Below are positions 1-9,733 of a stretch of DNA of 64,000 bases, piece after piece. The notes under the pieces are model-generated. The model was not told the DNA's origin. It searched no databases and saw only the letters and a list, made by a program, of their open reading frames with translations. The stretch is from NCBI GenBank assembly GCA_024103005.1, contig JAGFJA010000026.1:35266-99265 (forward strand), in the 5' to 3' direction. A program made the position numbers and the translations under genes. Numbering within the stretch: position 1 is the first letter of the stretch; the number at the start of each line of letters is the position of its first letter. This DNA is from Saprospiraceae bacterium (GTDB lineage: Bacteria > Bacteroidota > Bacteroidia > Chitinophagales > Saprospiraceae).

Positions 1-763
1 GGGGTGGTAAATCTTCAGAATATTCTTTCAATACCTCAATATGACGACCTTCGATATGCCTCTCTTCTACACAACCTCCAAATCTCAGACAATTTGTTAT
101 AGCGGCAATGGCACGATTAACCGAAGCTGGATCCTCATGCTGACCTGCCTCAAAACAAATACCGGTGATTTCACCGGGAAAATTTTCATCGGTAAAATAA
201 TGCAGTGTCGTTCCCTGAAGACCCTCTAAAAAACCCAGGATTACAGGCGCCTTGATGCCCAGGGCAAACTCTATGGCCAATGGATGATCCGGCACGATGG
301 TATAAATGCCGCCGTCTGCCGAGGTGGTATGCAGGTCGAGGATAATAGTCCGCTCAGGTTTGTATTCGCTAATCTCCCGGGTAATCAACGACTCCAGGTC
401 GTATAATTCCAGATCTTCCGCATCAAGAGTCTCTCTGGATCTATGATTCAGGTCGGCTATTTTTTCCTGCGTCCAGAGTCTATTCAGATCTTTTTCCAGA
501 TATCTTTGATTCTGCAGCACGGCTGCCAGATGTCCGGTTACGCCCAGGAACCGACCCTTAAACTCAAAGTCAACATTGGTGATGTGCTCCACTTCAAGCA
601 TCTTCAGCATTAGGTCTATAGCCCGGATTCCTGCCTTTTCATTACCATGCAGCCCGCCGATGCAGATGACAAGCGGCCCTCTGACACCTTCATCATATCT
701 GCCTATAATACGCTCCACCGGTTTTTCGGTAGAGAATATATTATAAGAACTTTTTAAATTCAT
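1..763 (-). CDS. succinylglutamate desuccinylase/aspartoacylase family protein (3' end cut by window edge)
   Basis: Reading the minus strand from an ATG at 763 gives an open frame of 254 codons that leaves the window at position 1, so the C-terminus is missing. Family hallmarks are visible: GGLHGNEKAG near residue 32 (the zinc-binding H-x-x-E pair), DLNRLW (the Asn-Arg substrate motif), DLHTTSADGG (third zinc ligand His) and GICFEAGQH (the catalytic Glu region). These define the AstE/AspA zinc carboxypeptidase-like family, which removes acyl groups from N-acyl amino acids; the exact substrate cannot be read from sequence. The start overlaps the stop of the upstream glycosylase gene as ATGA, so the two are probably translationally coupled. 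Confidence 0.85.
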   Translation of the reverse strand, partial: MNLKSSYNIFSTEKPVERIIGRYDEGVRGPLVICIGGLHGNEKAGIRAIDLMLKMLEVEHITNVDFEFKGRFLGVTGHLAAVLQNQRYLEKDLNRLWTQEKIADLNHRSRETLDAEDLELYDLESLITREISEYKPERTIILDLHTTSADGGIYTIVPDHPLAIEFALGIKAPVILGFLEGLQGTTLHYFTDENFPGEITGICFEAGQHEDPASVNRAIAAITNCLRFGGCVEERHIEGRHIEVLKEYSEDLPP

Positions 764-1425
764 TTTTTACGCTTTCTTTTCTTATTCAATGTATGGACAT
801 CGTCAATACCCGGGAAGCCGATATCCTTCCATTTCCACAGCAGTAGTGCGGCAGCACTTCTGTATGGTTGCCAGTTGATGGCTTCTTCCTTCATAATTAT
901 CACCAATTCCTTGACCGGCAGATCCAGATTATACATTCCGGCAAATCCCTGTTGAACCCCCAGGTCTTTCACCGGCCAGATATCAGGCCGATGGAGGTCA
1001 AATATCTGCAGCATCTGGACCGTCCATTCTCCTACACCTTTTATCGCCGTCAACTCCGCCAGGACTTCCTCGTCCTGCATCATCAGCAGGGAATCCCGAC
1101 TGTGTGCATTTTCCTCAAAATAACGTGCAATATTCTTGATATACTGCACCTTGGCATTGGAAAAACCAATCACTCTCAAGCGAATGTCCTCCATCGCCAG
1201 AACCTCACCTGGAACCGGATACCTCCCTCCAAACAAGTCCTCAAATCTCTTCCAGATGACCCGGGCAACCTTGGTACTCAGCTGTTGTGAGGCAATAGAC
1301 GAAGTAAGTCCAATATAGGGAGTATCCGGAGGACCATATTCAAGAGCAGGACAGTTGTTTATTATTACTTGCCACCGCTTATCTTTAGCTGCCAGCTCAC
1401 GGAGCGCTTCATCCAGATATTTCAT
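760..1425 (-). CDS. DNA-3-methyladenine glycosylase II (AlkA-like, HhH-GPD)
   Basis: This 221-residue protein has the helix-hairpin-helix GPD glycosylase core. ELTAIKGVGEWTVQMLQIF is the helix-hairpin-helix, and WPVKDLGVQQG carries the Asp at the catalytic position of AlkA-type enzymes. Such enzymes excise alkylated purines to start base excision repair in the cytoplasm. The protein is about the size of short bacterial AlkA homologues that lack the N-terminal AlkA domain. It ends with a very basic tail (KKRKRKK) that may help bind DNA. Its TGA stop overlaps the ATG of the deacylase downstream. A functional link between the two genes is not obvious. Confidence 0.9.
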   Translation of the reverse strand: MKYLDEALRELAAKDKRWQVIINNCPALEYGPPDTPYIGLTSSIASQQLSTKVARVIWKRFEDLFGGRYPVPGEVLAMEDIRLRVIGFSNAKVQYIKNIARYFEENAHSRDSLLMMQDEEVLAELTAIKGVGEWTVQMLQIFDLHRPDIWPVKDLGVQQGFAGMYNLDLPVKELVIIMKEEAINWQPYRSAAALLLWKWKDIGFPGIDDVHTLNKKRKRKK

Positions 1426-1459
1426 TTCCCAAAGCTATTGATAATTTTTAATTTCTGGT

Positions 1460-1467
1460 TACCTTTG
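1460..1467 (+). promoter_or_regulatory. Bacteroidetes -7 element (TACCTTTG) for the subtilisin gene
   Basis: TACCTTTG fits the Bacteroidetes -7 consensus TAnnTTTG and lies 20 bp before the ATG at 1488. No convincing -33 element is seen. Confidence 0.55.
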
Positions 1468-1487
1468 AAATATTAAATCCTGCATAA

Positions 1488-3233
1488 ATGAAAAATTTGT
1501 TTCTACTTTGTTTACTTACCGTTGTCTTTGCTTTCATCCATATACCTTTACATGCACAGGCATTCGTGGAGCAGGCAGTCAATCAAACACTCGAAAAAGA
1601 CAGCAAGGTTTCCTGCGTCTTGGTCTTCCAGCCTTTGTCCCTGAAAGATAAAATAGACAGCAGACTTACAAAGTCAGAAAAAGGCCATCTTGCATTTAAT
1701 CTGCTAAGCCAACACCTCAAAGGAATTACAGACCATTCAATCCAATTACTGCAATCATCTCATATAAAATACAGGGTAAATATTCTCTCATCGACTATCA
1801 ATGTTTACGATTGCCCTGCTGACGTACTGCATCAATTGCAAAATCTCGTCCATGTCCGTGCCATCCTTGCCAACTATAATTTCAGGGGATTTAAAGATGA
1901 AGCAGATGCCACTCCCCCCAACAGCAGAGTTGACTATACATGGGGGCTGATTATGACTGAAACCAACCTCATACAAGAGATGGGCTATCAGGGTGAGGGA
2001 GCCGTCGTGGGCGGCAATGATACGGGCTTTGACTGGACACACCCCGCCATCATGAGCAAGTACCGCGGATACAGCAGTGGCGTCGCATATCACAACTACA
2101 ATTGGCATGACGCCATCCATGAAGTAAGCCCTCTAAGCAATCAGAATGAAGATAATCCATGTGGCATCGATATCAAGGTACCCTGCGACGACCACAGCCA
2201 CGGCACCCACACGATGGGTACCATGGTAGGATCCATATCTGACAGCATCACCATAGGGATGGCACCCAAAGCAAAATGGATAGCCACACGTAATATGGAA
2301 CGGGGCAATGGCAACCTACTCTCCTACCTTGAAGCCTTAGACTGGTTTCTCGCACCCACCGATACCAACGACCTCAACCCCGACCCTGAAAAAGCGCCGG
2401 ATGTCATCAACAATAGCTGGTATTGTTCCGAAGAAGAAGGCTGCAATATCGACAACTGGAATCTCATGCAAATATCTGTAGCCAACCTCAAAGCCGGAGG
2501 CGTCGTCGTAGTTGCATCTGCCGGAAATTCAGGCCCCTCCTGCGAGACTATCGCATTTGTTCCCGGCATGCTGGAAGAAGCCTTTGTCGTAGGTGCTACC
2601 AATCAGGTAGATACCATTGCCGGCTTCAGTAGCAGAGGCGTCGTCAGTGCTGATGGATCTAATCGTTTGAAGCCGGATATCTCCGCTCCCGGCGTCGGCG
2701 TATATTCTTCCGTACTCAACCACCAATACAGCTATTATTCAGGAACCAGTATGGCAGGGCCCCATGTCGCCGGACTCGTCGCCCTGATGGTGGGAGCTAA
2801 CCCCGGCCTTCGAGGTCAGGTGGATACCATCCAGGAAATTATCAAACGAACAGCCGAGCCCCTCACACTAAATCAGGATTGCAGCGGACTGTCAGGTATG
2901 GATGTTCCGAATCCGATATACGGTTATGGACGCATCAATGCTCTCCGGGCAGTTCAGGAAGCATTGAAATACACCTCCGGCAACAAATCCGTGACTACGC
3001 GACAACTTATCGACATATTCCCTAATCCTGCAAGACAGGAAATAATAGTCCCAACAAAAGATCTGAACAGCAACATTGAAATTTATGACCTGCAGGGCAA
3101 GGCCGTTATGAATGCTCCGCCACAAGGAGAATACACTAAAATAGACGTTAGCCGGCTACATCAGGGTGTTTATTTGATTAAAATCAGAGGCAACAGCACC
3201 ATGACTTACGGGAAGTTTCTTAAAGTAGAATAA
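1488..3233 (+). CDS. secreted S8 subtilisin-like serine protease with T9SS type A sorting domain
   Basis: The 581-residue protein starts with a signal peptide ending near LHAQA (residue 25). A propeptide-like stretch follows to about residue 140, then the S8 catalytic domain. The triad is visible as Asp178 in VVGGNDTGFD, His238 in HSHGTHTMG and Ser421 in YSGTSMAGPHVAGL, with the oxyanion Asn347 in SAGNSGP. The last 80 or so residues (from IFPNPARQEI to GVYLIKIRG...GKFLKVE) form a type A T9SS C-terminal sorting domain, so the protease should be exported by the type IX system and either anchored or released. A -7 promoter motif lies just upstream and no partner gene adjoins it, so it is probably monocistronic. 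Confidence 0.93.
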   Translation: MKNLFLLCLLTVVFAFIHIPLHAQAFVEQAVNQTLEKDSKVSCVLVFQPLSLKDKIDSRLTKSEKGHLAFNLLSQHLKGITDHSIQLLQSSHIKYRVNILSSTINVYDCPADVLHQLQNLVHVRAILANYNFRGFKDEADATPPNSRVDYTWGLIMTETNLIQEMGYQGEGAVVGGNDTGFDWTHPAIMSKYRGYSSGVAYHNYNWHDAIHEVSPLSNQNEDNPCGIDIKVPCDDHSHGTHTMGTMVGSISDSITIGMAPKAKWIATRNMERGNGNLLSYLEALDWFLAPTDTNDLNPDPEKAPDVINNSWYCSEEEGCNIDNWNLMQISVANLKAGGVVVVASAGNSGPSCETIAFVPGMLEEAFVVGATNQVDTIAGFSSRGVVSADGSNRLKPDISAPGVGVYSSVLNHQYSYYSGTSMAGPHVAGLVALMVGANPGLRGQVDTIQEIIKRTAEPLTLNQDCSGLSGMDVPNPIYGYGRINALRAVQEALKYTSGNKSVTTRQLIDIFPNPARQEIIVPTKDLNSNIEIYDLQGKAVMNAPPQGEYTKIDVSRLHQGVYLIKIRGNSTMTYGKFLKVE

Positions 3234-3693
3234 CGTTACTCTTTATCGGAAAAGGAGTGTCAAAAATAATTGTATTAACAAAGCTAAGCATTCATAAATA
3301 AGTTGCCCAGGTAATAATAAAACTATTAAAACTACGGTCCGGAGTCAACACACAACAAGTATTAAAAAGTTAAAGTCTTATTTCTGATTATATGTTAATA
3401 CAAAATGTCTCCTTGAAGTGATTCCCTAGATGGACTCAATTAGGATAAGAAAAGCTTTGATGAGAGTCACCCAAAAGCCTTTGTATTCACTATTTATCTG
3501 ATATTATTTTATCCTGTAGCAGTCAAGATTCAAAATTTTGTCATTGCAGACTACCTAAAATGAAAGTCTCAAAAAATGAAATTTTAATTGGGTGTATGAG
3601 TTTGGTTCAGGTTGGAAATATAATTAATAATATAAAAGTTAGTTGCTGCACAAAAGATACAGCAACTAACAAAGGGATTGTAAATTAAAATTA
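3234..3693. other. AT-rich intergenic region between convergent genes
   Basis: This is non-coding sequence between the ends of two convergent genes. I see no RNA gene, credible reading frame or strong terminator hairpin in it. Confidence 0.5.
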
Positions 3694-4887
3694 TTATGGT
3701 TGAACTATCACAAACCTTTTATTTTCAACAACCCAACCATAATTATTAACGATGACAATATTATAGACTCCAGATGATAAATCTTTAAGATTAAGTTGAA
3801 TTGTATTATCTGAATAGACATGTTTATTAAAGATTTTCTTTCCGGTATTATCAAAGATTGTGATGATATTCTCACCACTTAAGCCATCCACATTAAGATA
3901 ATCAATTGTCGGGTTAGGATATGTCGTGACACTTGATTCATTACAAGGAAGCTGAATTGCTTCTATGTGGCTAAATGAATAATTTCCATCGATATCAATA
4001 GTTTTAAGTCTGATATACCCATTTTTCAGGATATTATCTAATACAACATAATATTTGTTTCCTATGAGAGAGTTATTGGCTTTATAGTTCCTTATAGTAC
4101 TGAAAGATATACCATCCAGGCTAAATTGAATCTCAAAATGAAATACATTCCTTTCCATTGCCGATTCCCAATAAACATCAACACGTTTACAGTCGATGTT
4201 CTTCACATAAAATGAGGTTAAAGAAATAGGAAGAGGAATTCCATCTTTATAAACCATAATATGTAAAGTAGCTGTTGAGACGGCAGACGGGCTGTTGTTA
4301 TCAGATACTTCAAAAGGTATTTCGACTGGGCCAAAGTAATCTTCTACAGGCACAAAACTATAACTTCCATCTGAGTTAATAGTTATCGTCCCTTTACCCG
4401 GAATTGTTGAAGTACCAGCCGTTACTGATTGAATATCGCCTTCAGGATCAAAACTATTTGAAAGTAATCCATCAGCGGCGCCCACGGTTAAAGTTTTATT
4501 TTGTTTTATCGTGTCAAAACAATCATAAGCAAAGGTGGTGTTAGGAATATTTTCAGGGAAGACGTAAACCAAAACCGTCGCTGTATCACTTTTTGAAATT
4601 GAAGGATCAGTAATAATATACCTAAATGTATCAATACCATAGAAACCGGGAGAAGGAGTATAGATTACGTGACCATTGCCATCTATAGATACTGTACCGT
4701 CGGGGTTAGAATCAGTTGTTATAATAGGGACACTCAGTGTGCCACCTGAATTTCCAGGCCTATCATTAGCTCTTACATTTATACTGATGGATGGCGGAGC
4801 ACTATCACTTCCAAAAACAAATGCCACGTCATCATTAGCAACAGGAGGGTTAGATCCTGATTCATCATCAAGCACAGTAATAGTCAA
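3694..4887 (-). CDS. C-terminal part of a split exported adhesin: cadherin/Ig-like domains plus T9SS type A sorting domain
   Basis: This fragment lacks a signal peptide and can only start at a weak TTG at 4887. Nine codons upstream, in the same frame, is the TAA that ends the 972-residue protein at 4912-7830. The eight codons in between (SGNCPTEV) continue a typical domain that ends TITVLDDE. Domains: a cadherin/Ig-like domain with PPVANDDVAF and IDTFRYIITDPS; a second similar domain ending SVFS-like strands around residues 120-210; then an IPLPISLTSF linker region, and a type A sorting domain (TYPNPTIDYLNVDGL to SGVYNIVIVNNYG). Without the upstream half it could not be exported, so it is probably the 3' end of a gene broken by a nonsense change, unless the stop is read through or is a sequencing error. 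Confidence 0.75.
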   Translation of the reverse strand: MTITVLDDESGSNPPVANDDVAFVFGSDSAPPSISINVRANDRPGNSGGTLSVPIITTDSNPDGTVSIDGNGHVIYTPSPGFYGIDTFRYIITDPSISKSDTATVLVYVFPENIPNTTFAYDCFDTIKQNKTLTVGAADGLLSNSFDPEGDIQSVTAGTSTIPGKGTITINSDGSYSFVPVEDYFGPVEIPFEVSDNNSPSAVSTATLHIMVYKDGIPLPISLTSFYVKNIDCKRVDVYWESAMERNVFHFEIQFSLDGISFSTIRNYKANNSLIGNKYYVVLDNILKNGYIRLKTIDIDGNYSFSHIEAIQLPCNESSVTTYPNPTIDYLNVDGLSGENIITIFDNTGKKIFNKHVYSDNTIQLNLKDLSSGVYNIVIVNNYGWVVENKRFVIVQP

Positions 4888-4911
4888 TACTTCTGTAGGA
4901 CAATTTCCACT

Positions 4912-7830
4912 TTAATCTGGAGCACAAACCGGAACATCAAACTTATATACTCCGGGTTTATCGGGAGTAAAGGTATAACTACCATCACTATTCATAATAG
5001 GAACAATCGAACTAGGATTGCCAGAGCGAGGTATTGGATTGCCATAAGTAGTATTATCTGGTACATTGTCATTAATACTTACATTACCATCTATCACCAT
5101 ATTTTTGTAACCCACAGCAAAATCAGGCAGTTTCGAAACACACATTAAGCTTCCCCCAAAAGCAGTTCTCGTGTCGATGAATGCGCCATAAACTTTTATA
5201 GTTGTCACCACACCGACACTAACAAATTCTCCCAGAGAGATCTGAATTTCATCAAATGATTTAGAAGTATTAAAGCCAATATTCTGAGCGTCACTACCTG
5301 GTCCAATTAACTGGATTAAAAGTGTCAAATTAATTAAATCACTTCCACTTTTAGATTCTTGGAGTACACCATCATTATAGGTTTTTATACTAATTGAATT
5401 TAAAAGACTTAAATCAATTATCCCATTATCTTTTTCTATTACAAATCCGGCAAAGGTACCTACAGGATATTCTTGCAAAACATTCAAAACGGAAAGTGAA
5501 ACATCACTCAGAACTCCAGCAACCGAAGTCAATTCGCCATATTTGCTATTGTCAGCATCCAACACATTACCCGGATTCCTGATCTCTGATCCCACATTTA
5601 CAACTCCAAGGACACCGGTTCTTTGGTGATTGATAATTACAGGATGCTTTCCATACTGAAGCATAGATGATTCATAACAAGTTAGTTGTGCTGCACACAT
5701 TTCTTCAAAAATTGCACCATAAACATTGATATGACCAATATTAATATTCACCGGCTGGTTTATTTCAAGCATTATTGCATCATACTCTTGATCCGCCATG
5801 ATACCTATGACTAAACGACTTGAATCCGACAATAATGCTGTATTGACATTAACAAGCGTGGTTAACGACGTAGATGATTGAACTTCAGAACCATTATTGA
5901 ATAATTTTATCGTCATATTATTTAAAATGGTTGCATCCAATAAGCTATTAGTTGAAATATCTATACCTGCAAATGTCCCGGCATCATATGATGAAAGTGC
6001 ATCTGATATCATAATCGACGCTGTACTGGCCACACTTGCAATAAAGTTAATAGTTCCAGCCGAATTTACATCAGAATCAATAGCATTTTCTACATTGTTG
6101 ATTGTTCCTGAACTTATTCCACCTGAAATACCTGTGTGTTGCCCATCGACATATACAGGATAATCCGGATTGGTCAATTTAGTTGGAAGATTACATTCAA
6201 GTGCATCGCCATTACAAAAACTTTTCACTACTACTCCATATATCTTTATATTTGAAAGCACACCAACATCAATTAAGCCAAAGTCAATACTCAATCGAAT
6301 CGTATTATATTCACTTCCACCCACAATCCCAATTACACCTCGTCCTGTCCCTGACAAGAGAGGAATTCCTGCTGCTATTAAATTAGTATTGCTGGCAGTA
6401 GCTACTAATACATCATCATTTAATAAAGAAACAGTAACTGAACTGAGTATACCCAGGTCAACAAGCCCGTCAAACTCTATATCAAAACCGGCAAATGTGT
6501 TAGCATCAAAGTTGCTTAGCTCTTTTTTGAGGGTAATATTAACTGTTTTAATACTACCCAAAGGTCTTGTTATCGTAGCATAATCATTTGAAGGTGTGGT
6601 TAGAATTTTATCGAGATCACTTACAGATGAACCCAACCCTATATCAACTACACCGGACTCAGTCTTATCTATAAACACAGGATACTCAGGTACTGATAAA
6701 GGAACATTGGTATTGCAAACTAAGTCATCACCCTCGCAAAATTCTTTTATCACTACGCCATACACCTTAGTTTCACCCAAGTTAAAATTAATAACTCCGG
6801 AATAGATGATGAGTTGAACTTCATTAAATTCTTCCTGAGCAATAAATCCAACTACATTTCTATTGGAGCCTGATAATGCACTAACAGAGGCTATGAGCCC
6901 GGTATTTGAATGCGTTTCTACCTGAGACCCATCCATATAGGTTCTTATCTCAATTTGACTCAACAATCCGATATTAAGTAAATCATCTGATGAAATATCA
7001 AAACCAACAAAATGGCCAGCTGAATAACTATCGATATGATCCTTTACAGATAATTTACAAGCACCATTTAGAACGCCAACATTAACGACCATTGTGGCAA
7101 AAGTCGAATTATCACCATCTATAGTATTTTCTACATTGGACAAACTCCCCACCGCCACTCCTTCCAAACCTGTATTATCCGGGTTAATCCCAACAGGATA
7201 ATTGGGCCGAGAATAGCTATTATTTTCATTACAGCTTAGCGGATCTCCTGTTACGTACTTCACTACATAAGCGTAGTAAATATTAATAGTACCCGCCACA
7301 CCAAGTGCACTAAACGAAATCCTTATACGGTCAAAATTCTTAGTGGTGGTGAAACCTATTTTGGCTTTGCCTCCGAGAATACCCAATCCTAATAAACTTG
7401 ATCCGGTTTTAGACTCTTGTTCTGTAGTACCAAGGTAGGTAGTCAATTTAATGCTACCCAATAGGTCAATAGAGTTATCATTAATGATAAAACCTGCTTC
7501 AGATCCGGCAGGATACTCATTTGAACCTGTAGCATTATTATCCTTTACTTCTAACCAAGCAGAACTACCTATAATATAAGTCCAGGAAGCATTATTTCCA
7601 AGGTCACTATCAATTACGTTATTTTTATCACTAAATTGATCAATAGTGAGTATTTTAGAACTTACTACACTTAAATTACTAAAATTGGGACTGACAAGAG
7701 GTGTCTCAGAATTTGGGATTAAGTTACTCTGCTGACCATACAATAATGGCAAGTATAAAATAATCAAAAGCAAAATACCAAAAATGTTTTTTTGCCGGTT
7801 TGTGTTTGATTGTAATAGATTAATTAGCAT
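4912..7830 (-). CDS. N-terminal part of a split exported adhesin with five ~165-residue repeats
   Basis: The 972-residue protein has an N-terminal hydrophobic export signal (about residues 16-33, ending YGQQ). Five divergent repeats follow at roughly 45-195, 210-362, 382-538, 556-709 and 729-886. Each has an NxxDxDxxxxA stretch, an AGxFAGFxI-like core, an SIxIxTYxDGxxxE strand and an IKVYGxxVxxxC end. I do not recognise the repeat family. Residues 905-972 begin a cadherin/Ig-like domain (SDGSYTFTPDKPGVYKFDVP) that is cut by TAA at 4912-4914 and resumes in frame downstream. It is likely a surface adhesin or matrix protein of the T9SS class whose sorting domain is now separated from it. Confidence 0.75.
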   Translation of the reverse strand: MLINLLQSNTNRQKNIFGILLLIILYLPLLYGQQSNLIPNSETPLVSPNFSNLSVVSSKILTIDQFSDKNNVIDSDLGNNASWTYIIGSSAWLEVKDNNATGSNEYPAGSEAGFIINDNSIDLLGSIKLTTYLGTTEQESKTGSSLLGLGILGGKAKIGFTTTKNFDRIRISFSALGVAGTINIYYAYVVKYVTGDPLSCNENNSYSRPNYPVGINPDNTGLEGVAVGSLSNVENTIDGDNSTFATMVVNVGVLNGACKLSVKDHIDSYSAGHFVGFDISSDDLLNIGLLSQIEIRTYMDGSQVETHSNTGLIASVSALSGSNRNVVGFIAQEEFNEVQLIIYSGVINFNLGETKVYGVVIKEFCEGDDLVCNTNVPLSVPEYPVFIDKTESGVVDIGLGSSVSDLDKILTTPSNDYATITRPLGSIKTVNITLKKELSNFDANTFAGFDIEFDGLVDLGILSSVTVSLLNDDVLVATASNTNLIAAGIPLLSGTGRGVIGIVGGSEYNTIRLSIDFGLIDVGVLSNIKIYGVVVKSFCNGDALECNLPTKLTNPDYPVYVDGQHTGISGGISSGTINNVENAIDSDVNSAGTINFIASVASTASIMISDALSSYDAGTFAGIDISTNSLLDATILNNMTIKLFNNGSEVQSSTSLTTLVNVNTALLSDSSRLVIGIMADQEYDAIMLEINQPVNINIGHINVYGAIFEEMCAAQLTCYESSMLQYGKHPVIINHQRTGVLGVVNVGSEIRNPGNVLDADNSKYGELTSVAGVLSDVSLSVLNVLQEYPVGTFAGFVIEKDNGIIDLSLLNSISIKTYNDGVLQESKSGSDLINLTLLIQLIGPGSDAQNIGFNTSKSFDEIQISLGEFVSVGVVTTIKVYGAFIDTRTAFGGSLMCVSKLPDFAVGYKNMVIDGNVSINDNVPDNTTYGNPIPRSGNPSSIVPIMNSDGSYTFTPDKPGVYKFDVPVCAPD

Positions 7831-8500
7831 AATTAAGAAGATTTACAATGTTAATTAAATATGGTTACCATAATAGTGCTTGGCTAAATTTTATTATAAT
7901 TTGCCAAACAGGGTAAAGCTAATTATTCAACAGAATATTATTTTAAACTACTTATTCATTTAATAATTTAAAATAACAAAAATACAACAATATATCAATA
8001 AAACATAACTTATTGCGAATTTAATAAAATTTATATAAAGACATATTGTCCTATTAATTTTTTTTAAAAGCTTTAATGCCCAATGTCATATTCAATGTAT
8101 GAAAAGCGGAGGACACGCTTAAAATGAAATAACTTTTTAAATAATACGAAATTTGAGTTCAAACTCCTATCCTTTTCCATACAGATTAAAGTAATTGTGT
8201 TTCTATTGAAATTTATTTAGTTAAGCGGCTTATAAACCAAATACTTTTATTAAAGTATAAATTCAATAAGCTTTTACCTAAAAAATATAAGAAACAATTA
8301 CATACTTATTATTACAACTAATGCTAAGTTTTGCAATCTGACATGAAGGATAATGTAAACCTTATTGGATCTTCTTACTTTTCACTTTAATTTTACTTAA
8401 TCAAAGCCCATAAAAAACAAGAAACATTTTTTATAAATCCAGTTCGGAAACTCCTTATAATATTCACAACTTCTTTCGAGTCAAAGGAGAAACACTAGAA
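7831..8500. other. AT-rich intergenic region
   Basis: About 670 bp of very AT-rich sequence lies between metZ and the split adhesin gene. It presumably holds the adhesin promoter and the metZ transcript end, but I could not identify a TAnnTTTG motif, a terminator hairpin or a credible gene. Confidence 0.45.
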
Positions 8501-9670
8501 CTATTGACCCAATGCCTGAAGAATATCCTTTAATATATCATCCTGGTGTTCCAATCCGATGGACAACCGTATCAACCCATCCGAGATACCCACGCGCTGA
8601 CGTTCTTCAGGCGAAAGTTTACAATGGGTTGAAGAAGCAGGATGTGTGGCTATGGTGCGGCTGTCGCCAAGATTAGGAGATATACATATCATCTTCAGAC
8701 GGTCTAAAAATCCGGTCGCTGCATCCAGACCCCCTTTTAGTGTAATCGTCATGATGCCTCCGCCGGCACGCATCTGTTTTCGTGCGATGTCATATTGAGA
8801 AAATGAGGGCAGCATCGGATAGGACACCGCTGACAAAGCATGATGGCCTTCGAGTTGAGTTGCTACATATAAGGCATTGTCACAGTGTCGTTCCATACGG
8901 AGAGAGAGCGTTTCGAGGCTCTTGCTCAGAATCCAGGAATTGAAAGGGCTAAGGCTTGGTCCGGTGAGCCTTCCAAATAAATAGATTTCCTGTATTAATT
9001 CCTTCCTGCCCACTACGATACCACCCAATACTCTTCCCTGACCATCCATATACTTGGTCGCTGAATGTATCACCAGATCTGCTCCCCAGCGTATGGGTTG
9101 CTGGAGCCATGGCGTCGCGAAGCAATTATCTACCACCAATAGGATATTGTGCTTCCGGGCAATCTTTCCTACATATTCAAGGTCGATGAGTTCAATCGCC
9201 GGATTAGTAGGCGTCTCTAAAAATATCATCCTTGTATTCTCCCTAATCAAATCTTCTATTCCGCCGACATTTCCGGTATTAAAATAACTGTGCGTAATCC
9301 CCCACGCCGGCAGGTATTTATTAAACAAAGCATGAGTCGCCCCAAAAATGGACGAACAACTGATCACGTGATCACCCGAATGTAACAATGACATAAAAGT
9401 TGTAAACACAGCTGCCATGCCCGATGCCGTTGCAAAGCCATCCTCTGCCCCTTCCATGATGCAAACTTTACTTATAAACTCATTGTTGTTCGGATTAACA
9501 TAGCGGGAATAAATAAAAGCGTCCGTCTCACCGCTGAAGGCAGCCCGCATATCTTCCGCCTCATCAAAGATGAAGGAACTAGTAAGATACAAAGGGACGG
9601 AATGCTCCCGATTGGGGCTTCGGTCAAACTGGGTGCGTATGGCACTTGTTTCAAAGTGGCTATCAGTCAT
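8501..9670 (-). CDS. metZ: O-succinylhomoserine sulfhydrylase (MetZ-like), PLP-dependent
   Basis: This 389-residue enzyme belongs to the Cys/Met metabolism PLP family. The PLP lysine is Lys206 in IHSATKYMDGQGR, and the GQGRV after it is characteristic of the MetZ branch. Other family motifs are SGMAAVFTTF, LETPTNPAIELID and VVDNCFATP. The expected reaction joins an activated homoserine with sulfide to give homocysteine, in the cytoplasm. It is the last gene of the methionine operon that begins with metX. Family assignment is firm. The acyl donor (succinyl or acetyl homoserine) is inferred, and because MetX can make either ester the donor should be treated as open. Confidence 0.88.
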   Translation of the reverse strand: MTDSHFETSAIRTQFDRSPNREHSVPLYLTSSFIFDEAEDMRAAFSGETDAFIYSRYVNPNNNEFISKVCIMEGAEDGFATASGMAAVFTTFMSLLHSGDHVISCSSIFGATHALFNKYLPAWGITHSYFNTGNVGGIEDLIRENTRMIFLETPTNPAIELIDLEYVGKIARKHNILLVVDNCFATPWLQQPIRWGADLVIHSATKYMDGQGRVLGGIVVGRKELIQEIYLFGRLTGPSLSPFNSWILSKSLETLSLRMERHCDNALYVATQLEGHHALSAVSYPMLPSFSQYDIARKQMRAGGGIMTITLKGGLDAATGFLDRLKMICISPNLGDSRTIATHPASSTHCKLSPEERQRVGISDGLIRLSIGLEHQDDILKDILQALGQ

Positions 9671-9733
9671 GATATAATATTTTATTTTATATATAAGATA
9701 TCTGTTTATCTATATTTTAAATCTATTGGAAAA

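Noticed and set aside
868..1290. 140-codon open frame on the plus strand inside the AlkA-like gene
   Set aside because: It is antisense to a confident glycosylase gene and shows no protein family features.
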